This document shows, piece by piece, positions 1 to 7,901 of a DNA stretch of 29,229 bases (positions are counted from its first letter, which is position 1; every line of letters begins with the position of its first letter). A model generated the notes under the pieces. The model did not search any database. It had not been told where the DNA came from and saw only the letters and a program-made list of their open reading frames with translations. The DNA is from CAZNEZ01 sp964572475 (GTDB lineage: Bacteria > Bacillota > Clostridia > Lachnospirales > Lachnospiraceae), in NCBI GenBank assembly GCA_964572475.1, contig CAZNEZ010000028.1, positions 1-29,229 of the forward strand. Direction: 5' to 3'. A program made the translations under genes and the position numbers.

Positions 1-16
1 ATTTCCTATAAAGTCA

Positions 17-50
17 AAAAGAAGCGCTTGTCGGCACAAGCGCTTCTTTT
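17..50 (-). terminator. Intrinsic terminator after dapL
   Basis: A perfect 14-bp inverted repeat (arms 17-30 and 37-50, loop 31-36) begins 27 bases past the dapL stop. The arms start with A4 and end with T4, so the hairpin has a T-run on either strand and could also stop plus-strand transcription entering from outside the window. Confidence 0.9.
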
Positions 51-77
51 ACTTCGTATATTCTATAGTACTATATT

Positions 78-1292
78 TTATAAACTCTTTATTCTCTTTA
101 ATGCTTCAAGTGTATTCTCATATGAACCAAATGCAGTAAGTCTGAAATATCCTTCGCCACTTGGTCCAAATCCTGAACCAGGTGTTCCTACAATATTAGC
201 ATTAGTCAGCAAGTAATCAAAGAATTCCCATGATGTCATCTTATCTGGAGTATGTAACCAGATATATGGTGCATTTATACCACCTGATACCGTATATCCT
301 GCATTAGCAAGTTCTTCTCTAATAATCTTAGCATTATTCATATAGTAAGAAACCTGCGCCTTTGTCTGAGCTTTTCCCTCTTCTGTATATATAGAAGCTC
401 CAGCTTTTTGAATAATATAAGGAGCACCATTGAACTTGGTTCCATGACGTCTTGCCCATAAGCTGTGAAGTGTAACATCTCCTGACTTAAGGTCCTTAGG
501 AATTACTGTATATCCAAGTCTTGTTCCTGTAAATCCTGCATTCTTAGAAAAACTTCTAAGTTCAATTGCACAACCTCTGGCTCCTTCACACTCATAAATT
601 GTATGTGGAACATTATCTTCTGAAATATATGCCTCATATGCTGCATCATATATAATAACTGCACCTACTTTTAATGCATAATCAACCCATTTTTGTAATT
701 CATCCTTAGTAATAGTTGAACCTGTTGGATTGTTAGGGAAGCAAAGATATATAATATCTGGTGTCTGGGTTGGTAATTCAGGTGCAAAATTAGTTGCTGC
801 TGTACATGGCATATAAATTACGTTAGACCATTTCTCTGTAGTCTTATCAAATACGCCTGTTCTTCCTGCCATTGCATTAGTATCTACATATACCGGATAT
901 ACTGGATCGCAAACTGCAATCTTGTTATCTACAGAGAATATATCTCCAATATTACCTGAATCACTTTTAGCACCATCACTAACAAATATCTCATCTGCTG
1001 CAATCTGCGCGCCTCTTGCCTTAAAATCATTCTCTGATATAGCATTTCTTAAGAATTCATATCCAAGATCAGGAGCATAGCCTTTAAATGTCTCTGCTTT
1101 CGCCATATCATCAACAGCACCATGAAGTGTCTCTATTACTACTTTAGAAAGTGGAAGTGTAACATCTCCAATTCCTAAACTTATTACATCTTTTTCTGGA
1201 TTAGCTTCCTTATATGCTCTAACCTTTTTACCTATAGTAGAGAATAAGTAGTTGCCTGGAAGTTTTAAATAATTATCATTAATTTTAAACAT
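78..1292 (-). CDS. dapL: LL-diaminopimelate aminotransferase
   Basis: PLP-dependent fold-type I aminotransferase that converts tetrahydrodipicolinate plus glutamate to LL-diaminopimelate in one step, supplying lysine and peptidoglycan precursors in the cytoplasm. The 404-residue product begins MFKINDNYLKLPGNYLF, has the PNNPTG motif at 186-191 and the Schiff-base lysine K250 in SFSKNAGFTGTRLG, all typical of DapL; length is normal for the family (about 400-410). A longer in-frame start at 1358 exists, but the ATG at 1292 has an AAAGG-type ribosome binding site and lies downstream of a consensus promoter, so 1292 is preferred. It follows glnA and the ANTAR gene on the same strand but has its own promoter and a strong terminator, so it can be expressed independently. 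Presence of dapL makes the succinylase or acetylase branch unnecessary. Confidence 0.95.
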   Translation of the reverse strand: MFKINDNYLKLPGNYLFSTIGKKVRAYKEANPEKDVISLGIGDVTLPLSKVVIETLHGAVDDMAKAETFKGYAPDLGYEFLRNAISENDFKARGAQIAADEIFVSDGAKSDSGNIGDIFSVDNKIAVCDPVYPVYVDTNAMAGRTGVFDKTTEKWSNVIYMPCTAATNFAPELPTQTPDIIYLCFPNNPTGSTITKDELQKWVDYALKVGAVIIYDAAYEAYISEDNVPHTIYECEGARGCAIELRSFSKNAGFTGTRLGYTVIPKDLKSGDVTLHSLWARRHGTKFNGAPYIIQKAGASIYTEEGKAQTKAQVSYYMNNAKIIREELANAGYTVSGGINAPYIWLHTPDKMTSWEFFDYLLTNANIVGTPGSGFGPSGEGYFRLTAFGSYENTLEALKRIKSL

Positions 1293-1329
1293 ATTGTAAC
1301 CATACCTTTCGCTTGATTTTAATGAGATT

Positions 1330-1358
1330 ATTATACATATGAAATAATAACCTGTCAA
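1330..1358 (-). promoter_or_regulatory. Consensus sigma-A promoter of dapL
   Basis: On the minus strand TTGACA (1353-1358) and TATAAT (1330-1335) are separated by exactly 17 bases, a perfect match to the vegetative consensus. The -35 hexamer overlaps the TGA stop codon of the upstream ANTAR gene. Transcription should start near 1323, about 30 bases before the dapL ATG. Confidence 0.88.
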
Positions 1359-1903
1359 CTAAGCATAATTCTAAGTACCATTTGAGCAGTTTCTACCATC
1401 TTCGTGCCACTGTCCATGCTCGTTTTCTGAATATATCTATGCGCTTCCTCTTCACTCATATGGTTTTTCTCCATAAGAACCCGTTTAGCTTCCTGAATAG
1501 TTTTTTTCTCATCATTATCTCTTTTTCTTGGTTCTGCTTTTCTTATTCTGCGGCGCCTCATTATGTTCTGCGTCAGCATCTCCATTGTATTAACCAAATC
1601 ATATGCCTTAAGAGGCATTGCGACTGGAACAACTCCTTCACAAATCCCTTCACATAATCTTGCCTGTGAAGCTAAAAGTAACATCTCAAATTCTTTTGGT
1701 AAACTTTCACGTAACTGCGAATAAAGCATATCTGCAAATTTATATCCGCAAACTACTATTCCATCATTATATTCATCAATAGCCGCTAATGCTTTAGCAC
1801 CAGTTGTACATACCGCTGAAATACTATAACCATTTCTGACTAACAGATTTTTAATGCTTGTAGCATCTTCTATCTTGGGAAATAAAATAATTACGTTCGT
1901 CAT
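1355..1903 (-). CDS. ANTAR-domain response regulator
   Basis: Predicted RNA-binding antitermination regulator. The 182-residue protein (MTNVIILFPKIED...) has an N-terminal receiver-like domain (about 1-110) that keeps only part of the usual phosphoacceptor signature, and a C-terminal ANTAR three-helix domain (about 125-178) with the typical pattern KKTIQEAKRVLMEKNHMSEEEAHRYIQK. An upstream in-frame ATG at 1915 lacks a well-spaced ribosome binding site; 1903 has GGTGG upstream. It lies 45 bases after glnA, a known clostridial arrangement in which ANTAR proteins (NitR-type) control nitrogen genes by acting on leader RNA. The glnA leader here carries an attenuator-like hairpin that is an obvious candidate target. 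Partner and signal are inferred; the degenerate receiver suggests input other than phosphorylation. Confidence 0.88.
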   Translation of the reverse strand: MTNVIILFPKIEDATSIKNLLVRNGYSISAVCTTGAKALAAIDEYNDGIVVCGYKFADMLYSQLRESLPKEFEMLLLASQARLCEGICEGVVPVAMPLKAYDLVNTMEMLTQNIMRRRRIRKAEPRKRDNDEKKTIQEAKRVLMEKNHMSEEEAHRYIQKTSMDSGTKMVETAQMVLRIMLS

Positions 1904-1948
1904 GAAAGCCACCATCCGTCTTTAATGTAATCGTTATTTTGAGTCTGT

Positions 1949-3277
1949 CTAGAATTTGTAAAGATATTCCTCTATTTCCCAGTTTGTAACCTGTGAAAGA
2001 TAAGTATTCCATTCGCTCTTTTTAGCTGTAATATATTTACTAAATATATGATTACCAAGAACGTTCTTAATAAACTCATCCTTCTCAAGTTCTTTAATTG
2101 CTTCATCAAGATTAGCTGGAAGACTCTCTATGCCATATTCTTTCTTATCTTCTGCTGACATTTCAAATATGTTCTTATCAATACTTGCAGGAGGTGTCAG
2201 TCCTCTCTTTATTCCATCTAATCCTGCTGCCAGACATACTGCAAACGCAAGGTATGGATTGCATGCTGGATCTGGACATCTAAGTTCTATTCTTGTACTC
2301 TCACCTCTCGATGCTGGTATTCTAATAAGAGGAGTTCTATTAGTTGATGACCATGCAATATAGACTGGTGCTTCATATCCAGGTATTAATCTCTTATATG
2401 AATTGACAATTGGATTAGTAATTGCTGCCATACCTTTCATATGCTCCATAATACCTGCTATAAATTGATATGCAGTATTGCTAAGTCCCATTTTATCATC
2501 TGCACTAGCAAATATATTCTTACCATCTTTAGATAATGACATATTTGTATGCATTCCCGAACCATTCACACCAAATTTTGGTTTAGGCATAAAGGTTGCA
2601 TGAAGTCCATGTCTCTTAGCAATTGATTTAACTGTAAGTTTAAATGTCATAATATTATCTGCTGTCTTTAGTGCCTCAGCATATTTAAAATCAATCTCAT
2701 GCTGTGCCGGTGCAACTTCATGATGTGACGCTTCTATCTCAAATCCCATGGATTCTAGGTTAAGAACCATATCACGTCTTGCATTTTCCCCTAAATCAAT
2801 AGGTCCAAGATCAAAGTATCCTGCTTTTTCATGCGTAACAGTAGTAGGATTTCCATTATCATCTGTATGGAATAAGAAGAATTCACATTCTGGTCCAACG
2901 TTAAATTTGTATCCCATATCAGACGCTTCTTTTAATACTTTCTTTAATACATATCTAGGATCACCCTCAAATGGTGTTCCATCTGGTCTGTAAATATCAC
3001 AGATAAGTCTTGCAACTTTTCCCTGCTGTGGTCTCCATGGGAATATCTCAAATGTATCTAAATCAGGATATAAATACATATCAGATTCTTCAATTCTTAC
3101 AAATCCTTCAATGGAAGAACCATCAAACATACATTTGTTATCAAGAGCCTTTTTTAACTGACTTGCTGTAATTGCTACATTCTTCAGACTTCCAAATATA
3201 TCCGTAAATTGAAGTCTTATAAATTCTACATCCTCCTCTTCAACCAAATTAATTACATCTTGTTTTGTGTATCTCAT
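1949..3277 (-). CDS. glnA: Glutamine synthetase, type I
   Basis: Cytoplasmic dodecameric enzyme forming glutamine from glutamate, ammonia and ATP, the entry point of ammonia assimilation. The 442-residue protein has the GSI features in order: FDGSSIEGF near 51-59, the metal-binding GPECEFFLF segment, the ATP-binding KPKFGVNGSGMH segment, and RGESTRIELRCPDPACNPYLA with active-site arginine. Length matches the Firmicutes GSI-alpha class, which is not adenylylated but feedback-inhibited. Three in-frame ATGs precede 3277, but GGAG lies 9 bases before 3277 and the protein then begins MRYTKQDVINLVEEEDVEF as in relatives, so 3277 is chosen. Followed by the ANTAR regulator; the promoter and leader suggest transcription attenuation. 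Confidence 0.97.
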   Translation of the reverse strand: MRYTKQDVINLVEEEDVEFIRLQFTDIFGSLKNVAITASQLKKALDNKCMFDGSSIEGFVRIEESDMYLYPDLDTFEIFPWRPQQGKVARLICDIYRPDGTPFEGDPRYVLKKVLKEASDMGYKFNVGPECEFFLFHTDDNGNPTTVTHEKAGYFDLGPIDLGENARRDMVLNLESMGFEIEASHHEVAPAQHEIDFKYAEALKTADNIMTFKLTVKSIAKRHGLHATFMPKPKFGVNGSGMHTNMSLSKDGKNIFASADDKMGLSNTAYQFIAGIMEHMKGMAAITNPIVNSYKRLIPGYEAPVYIAWSSTNRTPLIRIPASRGESTRIELRCPDPACNPYLAFAVCLAAGLDGIKRGLTPPASIDKNIFEMSAEDKKEYGIESLPANLDEAIKELEKDEFIKNVLGNHIFSKYITAKKSEWNTYLSQVTNWEIEEYLYKF

Positions 3278-3429
3278 AGTTTTGCTCTCCATTCTGCACA
3301 TCTCACACTGTGCCATATATTTACATTACTGGTTACTTAATATTCTGTACCTTTGTCAAACTTCCGAGCATTTCTATACATTTCTATATATGAAATGCAG
3401 TTTCCTATTATTCAAACTTTATTATATAG

Positions 3430-3463
3430 AAAAATAGGCGCTATCCCTCTAGGGAAAACGCCT
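3430..3463 (-). promoter_or_regulatory. Attenuator-like hairpin in glnA leader
   Basis: Minus-strand RNA: a 5-bp outer stem AGGCG/CGCCT (3459-3463 with 3436-3440), a 4x4 internal loop and a GC-rich inner stem CCC/GGG, followed by A then five U residues (3430-3434). It begins only a few bases after the predicted start point and about 150 bases before the glnA ATG, so it can end transcription early. Role as ANTAR target is inferred; I did not find the canonical pair of six-base-loop hairpins. Confidence 0.55.
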
Positions 3464-3476
3464 TTGTTCTTTTCTG

Positions 3477-3505
3477 ATAATAACAATTCATATCATATTT
3501 GTCAA
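3477..3505 (-). promoter_or_regulatory. glnA promoter
   Basis: On the minus strand TTGACA (3500-3505) and TATTAT (3477-3482) are 17 bases apart. Transcription would start near 3470, giving a leader of roughly 190 bases before the glnA ATG. Confidence 0.8.
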
Positions 3506-3524
3506 GATATATTTCATTTATATG

Positions 3525-3553
3525 TTGCAAAAAAAAAAAAATCTATATATAAT
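3525..3553 (+). promoter_or_regulatory. Promoter of the L,D-transpeptidase gene with A-tract spacer
   Basis: TTGCAA (3525-3530), a 17-base spacer that starts with eleven A residues, then TATAAT (3548-3553). The whole A run is 13 long because it continues from the -35 hexamer. The start point would be near 3560, about 40 bases ahead of the gene. It is divergent from the glnA promoter. Confidence 0.8.
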
Positions 3554-3601
3554 GAGATAGTTGCTAACATAGACATTAGCTAGAATAGATAGGAGTTTAA
3601 A

Positions 3602-5237
3602 ATGAGTAGAAAATCGCAGTCAAATATTGACTCAATCAAACAATTTATAATGAACAACAAAGTGATTTCTGTTTGTGGTGCAATTATAGCAATACTAGTA
3701 ATTACCATAGGAGCTATTCTTATTACAAGAGCTGCTAAGTCAGCCAATATCGAATTAGGCTCAACTAGCCCTGATGGTTCAGATACATTAGTAGAGAACG
3801 ATACAACAACAGGTTCTGATTCTGATATCTCAGATAATGATGATCCAAATGCAATATGGGAAGTTAATTCAGAACTTCCTTATGCCATAAAAGTTAATCG
3901 TGTTATGAACTGTGTTACTGTATATAAGAACACTGGAGATAATAAAACCTTTAAAGCATATAAGGCATTTGCATGTTCAACAGCCAAAGATGCTGATAAT
4001 ACACCTCTTGGTACATTTAATACAACTAACTGGTATCCTTGGTGCCGTATGGTTGATAATACTTACTCTCAATATGCTTATAGAATTCATGGTTCAATAA
4101 TGTTCCATGCTGTTCCATGTTTTTCAAAATCAAAAAGTGACATTGAGTTTCTTGAATTTAACAAGTTGGGCTCTCCTGCTTCACTTGGATGTGTACGACT
4201 TACAATTGCTGATGCTAAATGGATTTGTGATAATTGTCCTGAAGGCACAACTGTTATGATTTATGATGATACAGCTTCACCTGGACCACTTGGTAAGCCT
4301 GAAGTAATTAAGATACCAACTGATAGTCCAAACAGAACCTGGGACCCTACTGATCCTGATGAGAAAAATCCTTGGAAAAAGTGTTCCGCTTCATTTATAG
4401 TTAATAATACTATTGAAGTTGCCAAAGGTTCCTCAGACAGTGATATTATATCTAAACTATTTGCTTTAGATACTTGTGGTAATGATATCTCCGATGATGT
4501 TAAAATCTCTGGTGATTATGATTTATCAAAGAATGGCGAATATTCAATAACTTTAAAGGTAACTGATTTACTTAACAGCACTGCTGAAAAGACTATTACT
4601 TTAGTAGTTAAAGATAAAAAAGATATTAAAGAAGTTGGAAAATACACTATTAAATATTATACAGGCAGCGTAGATGATGATAATGTTGTAGGTACTATTA
4701 GAAAGATTGGTAATGTAGGAACTAAAATCACTGTAGATTCAAGTGCTAATTGCCCTACTGGTTACACAAAGCCTGGAACTGTAAATGGTTCTCTTACTAT
4801 TTCTGGCGATGCTTCTCAGCTAATCACTGTTGTATATGCTAAGATTCCTGTTCCAACATATTCATATACCATTAAATACTACAAAGATTCCGTGTCAGAT
4901 GCTAATATTCTCTCAACTATAACAGCAACCGCTGAAAANNNNNNNNNNNNNNNNNNNNNNNNNNNNNNNNNNNNNNNNNNNNNNNNNNNNNNNNNNNNNN
5001 NNNNNNNNNNNNNNNNNNNNNNNNNNNNNNNNNNNNNNTGACGCTACTGTAACTGGTAAAGTTAAAGCTGGCTCAACCATTACCATTGATTATACCCGTG
5101 GTTGTCCTGAAGGTTATATATCACATGGCGCTCTTGATGACACTTCCAAGTCAACTATCACCTATGATGGTCAAATAATCAATATCACCTCTGATGGTCA
5201 AATAATCAATGTCATCTACAAGGTAAAACCAGAATAG
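3602..5237 (+). CDS. Membrane-anchored L,D-transpeptidase (YkuD) with Ig-like and MucBP-like repeats, interrupted by assembly gap
   Basis: Predicted peptidoglycan cross-linking or protein-anchoring enzyme acting outside the membrane. Visible order: a membrane segment at about 20-43, a Ser/Asp/Thr-rich linker, a YkuD domain at about 92-224 with HGSIMFH (H163, H169) and the catalytic motif SLGCVRL (C197), an Ig-like DUF5011-type domain at about 255-340, then repeats beginning YTIKYY from about 347 that resemble MucBP modules. The second module is cut by 100 N (4939-5038). The sequence after the gap (from 5040) reads in one open frame to a TAG at 5235-5237 and matches the end of such a module, so I treat both sides as one gene; the frame shift across the N run only reflects its arbitrary length. 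AGGAG precedes the ATG. Catalytic call is good; the repeat count is unknown. Confidence 0.85.
4939..5038. other. Assembly gap (100 N)
   Basis: Exactly 100 N inside the repeat region of the L,D-transpeptidase gene. The reading frame does not continue at this length, so the true size is unknown; near-identical repeat modules are a likely cause. Confidence 0.98.
5157..5210 (+). repeat. 27-bp tandem duplication inside the repeat protein
   Basis: Two adjacent 27-bp units (5157-5183 and 5184-5210) differ at a single base. Each encodes nine residues, ITYDGQIIN and ITSDGQIIN, so the frame is kept. It looks like a recent slippage or unequal-exchange event at the protein's C-terminus. Confidence 0.9.
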
Positions 5238-5302
5238 ACTATTACTCCTGAAGCTTCAACTACTGCCAGTCCACATATTGGCTGATTTTCTATAGTCTAA
5301 AC

Positions 5303-5333
5303 CATGGGAAACACGCTTTGCGGGTTTCCCATG
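5303..5333 (+). terminator. Hairpin after the L,D-transpeptidase gene
   Basis: Perfect 10-bp arms (5303-5312, 5324-5333) with an inner CGC/GCG stem and TTT loop, 65 bases past the stop. The following sequence TTATTAAC is a poor T-run, so termination may be partial and allow reading into the next gene. An in-frame ATG inside the left arm (5304) is not the start of the next gene. Confidence 0.6.
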
Positions 5334-5375
5334 TTATTAACAATACTCTTGTATACAAATGAATGGAGACAGAAT

Positions 5376-7055
5376 ATGAAGCTTTCCTCTAATGAAATTT
5401 CAGAGTTACTAAGTATCGATGCTACAACATTTTTTTATAACATTTGCGACAGTATTAAACATGATTTTTCGGACTATGAGGCATATTACTGCCTATCCAA
5501 ATACTATAAGTCCAACATCAACAAGGAGTACCTCTGTCTTGAGATGGCTGCCTATTACTGCACTGATGAGCATGACTTAGATACTATAACTTCACGAATG
5601 TCATATCTTTCTACCTGTAAAGAATTTCATGTTAAAAATGTTTCTATTGTTATTCTTTCTTATAATAATATGACAATTACAAAGGACTGTATTCAAAGCA
5701 TTAAAGATACCTGCCCTGCATCTTCTTATGAAATTGTTGTTGTTGATAATGCTTCAACTGATGGAGTCACTGATTGGCTTTTGTCTCTAGATTATATTAA
5801 ACTGCGCTGCAATACCGATAATGCTGGTTTTCCTGTTGGATGTAATCAAGGTGTTGAGATTTCCAATACCGAAAATGATATATTTTTTCTAAATAATGAT
5901 ACTATTATGATGCCAGGCTCATTGTTTTACTTGAGAATGGGACTTTATGAAAGTGATGATATTGGCGCTACTGGAAGCACTTCTAACAGTGTTGGTTCTT
6001 TTCAACAGATTGAAGAGCAATATGATAATATTGATTCTTATATTGACTATTCTCTTCGCAATAACATACCAAGCCTCAATCCATATACTAAACATACAAG
6101 ACTTGTAGGCTTTGCCCTCCTTGTTAAGAGAACTGTACTAGATATTACTGGTGCCTTTGATCCTATCTTTACTCCTGGCAATTTTGAAGATGATGATTTG
6201 TGCTTTAAAATTATTATGAGTGGTCATAAATTATTGCTTTGCCACAATAGCTTCATATTTCACTACGGTAGTATGGGATTTAGAAAAAAAGAGGGTTCTG
6301 AGAAGAATGCTACAACTGCATATAACGAACTTATGCTAAGAAATATAGGTTATATCGATAAAAAATGGAACATTAGATTGTTGCATTCGGAGATTCTATA
6401 TCAAAACTTTGCTGCTGAACTTAACGAGGATATTGATTCTGATTTTAGCCTACTGGAGATTGGAACACATTTTGGGCAGAATTTAGCCGCAATTCATCAT
6501 ATGTATCCTAATTCAAATCTAGTAGGTATAGAGGATAATAAGACTTGCGCACAGTTGTCTGACTCTATGTTTCCAACTCTTAATATTGATTTTAACTATA
6601 CTGACCCAGACCTTCCCAAACATTCTTTTGATTATGTTGTGCTTAATAATACTATTTGTGAAACAACTAATCCTGATAACATTATTAACAAAGCATATAG
6701 ATATCTTAAGCCCTCTGGTGTGCTTATAGTTATGGCACCAAATATATTACATTTTTCAGCATTGGCACAGTTGCTAAGCGGGCATATGGAATATAAGAAC
6801 AGTGGAATAATTGACAAAGCATATGTAAGATTCTACACTCTTCAATCTATTTATGATTTACTTACTTCAAATGATTTTACGCCAATTTACATAGGTGGAT
6901 ATCCTGAATCCAAGGATATTCCTCCAGAATCTATTAGCTTTATGAATTCTCTAGGCTCTATTCCAGGTGTCGTTGGCTCTGACATAATGAGTATTAAGGA
7001 ATATGTAATTAAGGCTAAAAAACAACATAGAAAGGACGACTGTTATGAAAAATAA
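5376..7055 (+). CDS. Fused GT2 glycosyltransferase and SAM-dependent methyltransferase
   Basis: A 559-residue cytoplasmic two-domain protein. After a helical N-terminus (1-88) comes a GT-A fold GT2 domain: VSIVILSYNN near 89-98, VVVDNASTDG, the metal-binding position as FLNNDT (173-176 NNDT rather than DxD, as in rhamnosyltransferase-like GT2), and FEDDDLCFK at 270-278. From about 345 a class I methyltransferase domain follows with the SAM-binding motif LLEIGTHFG (359-367), an acidic strand end (GIED), and a YLKPSGVLIVMAPN strand. GGAG lies 7 bases before the ATG at 5376, which decides this start over 5304. It overlaps the pilin gene by 11 bases, implying coupled translation. The natural inference is glycosylation of the adjacent pilin with a methylated sugar; a wall-polymer role is the alternative. 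Confidence 0.85.
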   Translation: MKLSSNEISELLSIDATTFFYNICDSIKHDFSDYEAYYCLSKYYKSNINKEYLCLEMAAYYCTDEHDLDTITSRMSYLSTCKEFHVKNVSIVILSYNNMTITKDCIQSIKDTCPASSYEIVVVDNASTDGVTDWLLSLDYIKLRCNTDNAGFPVGCNQGVEISNTENDIFFLNNDTIMMPGSLFYLRMGLYESDDIGATGSTSNSVGSFQQIEEQYDNIDSYIDYSLRNNIPSLNPYTKHTRLVGFALLVKRTVLDITGAFDPIFTPGNFEDDDLCFKIIMSGHKLLLCHNSFIFHYGSMGFRKKEGSEKNATTAYNELMLRNIGYIDKKWNIRLLHSEILYQNFAAELNEDIDSDFSLLEIGTHFGQNLAAIHHMYPNSNLVGIEDNKTCAQLSDSMFPTLNIDFNYTDPDLPKHSFDYVVLNNTICETTNPDNIINKAYRYLKPSGVLIVMAPNILHFSALAQLLSGHMEYKNSGIIDKAYVRFYTLQSIYDLLTSNDFTPIYIGGYPESKDIPPESISFMNSLGSIPGVVGSDIMSIKEYVIKAKKQHRKDDCYEK

Positions 7056-7641
7056 GAATACTAATAAAGGTTTTACCCTTATAGAAATAATTGTTGTTTT
7101 AGTTATTATTGCAATTTTAGCTGCAATTCTTGTTCCATCGCTTTATCACTATATTGAAAAAGCTAAAGCCAATTCTGTAATATCAGAAGCAAGAGGTATA
7201 TATGAAGCTGCGCAGACTACAATCTCCGACCAATATGCCACTAATCCTAATTTTAGTGATAACCTTAATAAGCTAGGTTCTGACGGAAAATATTATGGTC
7301 GTGTCACTAACAATTATCTCTATAAAGCGCAAAACAATCTTTTTAATGATTCTGATATAAATAAAGTTGATATTGAAATTGCTAAAGAAGTTCTTAAATT
7401 TCTTGAAAGTGAAGACAAGAAGACAGCAAGCATTAAATTTAACAATATACTTAACCCTCTTTCAGAAACAGTTTCCAGCTATACTAAAAAATATAATCAA
7501 CCTGGAATTATAATTGTATATGATGGTACTGGAAAAATAGTTTTTATTGAGTATGGTAAAGATGGATATTTAGTACATATTGAAGATGGTGAACTTACAA
7601 CTACTAAAGATGGTACATTCTCTTCCTATCCAAAGGACTGA
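7045..7641 (+). CDS. Type IV pilin-like protein
   Basis: A 198-residue prepilin-like protein. The N-terminus MKNKNTNKGFTLIEI has a short basic leader, a prepilin peptidase site between G9 and F10, and Glu at mature position 5, followed by a hydrophobic helix IIVVLVIIAILAAILVP and a helix KAKANSVISEARGIYEAAQ as in type IV pilins and pseudopilins. The C-terminal half is a variable globular domain that I do not recognise. It overlaps the end of the glycosyltransferase-methyltransferase gene. No assembly ATPase, platform protein or prepilin peptidase gene is in the window, so machinery must be encoded elsewhere. Pseudopilin of a DNA-uptake system or a minor pilin are alternatives. Confidence 0.9.
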   Translation: MKNKNTNKGFTLIEIIVVLVIIAILAAILVPSLYHYIEKAKANSVISEARGIYEAAQTTISDQYATNPNFSDNLNKLGSDGKYYGRVTNNYLYKAQNNLFNDSDINKVDIEIAKEVLKFLESEDKKTASIKFNNILNPLSETVSSYTKKYNQPGIIIVYDGTGKIVFIEYGKDGYLVHIEDGELTTTKDGTFSSYPKD

Positions 7642-7683
7642 CTTGCTTAGTTTTAAATCCGCATTACTATATAGTTATATTTA

Positions 7684-7726
7684 CATGCCTTTTCTCATAT
7701 ACTGTAACAGGTATTGGAAAGGCATG
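7684..7726 (+). promoter_or_regulatory. Hairpin between pilin and deacetylase genes
   Basis: Arms 7684-7692 and 7718-7726 are perfectly complementary, and the intervening bases can also pair almost fully. The 3' arm contains AAAGG, the only plausible ribosome binding site for the next gene, so the structure could mask it. The T-run after it is poor (GTTTATGTT), so a terminator role is less likely. Confidence 0.5.
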
Positions 7727-7735
7727 GTTTATGTT

Positions 7736-7901
7736 ATGAAGATTGCGTACAAATTTATTCTAATGACTGGATCTATACTTATTCTAGCTGCATTTGTTTA
7801 CTATTGCCAAAGTCATCAAACTGAAACGGTTAATACTAATGCATCAACAAGAGAGCTCCCAATATACTGTGTAAACACAGATAAGAAACAAATAGCCCTG
7901 A
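7736..7901 (+). CDS. PdaB-like polysaccharide deacetylase, N-terminal fragment cut by gap
   Basis: Fifty-five codons are visible before the assembly gap: MKIAYKFILMTG, a membrane segment (about 6-24), a short linker, and RELPIYCVNTDKKQIAL, which matches the strand just before the metal-binding catalytic motif in PdaB-type NodB-fold deacetylases. The catalytic domain itself is not present, so the call rests on this short stretch and on general length and layout. The family removes N-acetyl groups from peptidoglycan glycans and is often sporulation-linked. Start is uncertain: ATGs at 7724 and 7736 share the frame; 7736 is preferred for its normal signal-anchor beginning, although AAAGG is 13 bases away. 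After the gap, a short open stretch ends at a TGA at 8023-8025 and could be its last codons. Confidence 0.6.

Noticed and set aside
28..216. 62-codon plus-strand open frame at the window start
   Set aside because: It overlaps the terminator hairpin and the dapL 3' end, with no ribosome binding site.
3278..3470. Canonical ANTAR target with two hairpins bearing six-base loops in the glnA leader
   Set aside because: Only one solid hairpin with a terminator-like tail is present and its loop does not fit the conserved A-and-G six-base pattern.
5304..5375. Earlier start of the glycosyltransferase-methyltransferase inside the hairpin
   Set aside because: The ATG lies in the terminator-like stem without a ribosome binding site, whereas 5376 has GGAG at 7 bases.
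7580..7735. Long upstream start for the deacetylase fragment
   Set aside because: It overlaps the pilin coding end and the intergenic hairpin; membrane-anchor start at 7736 is more natural.
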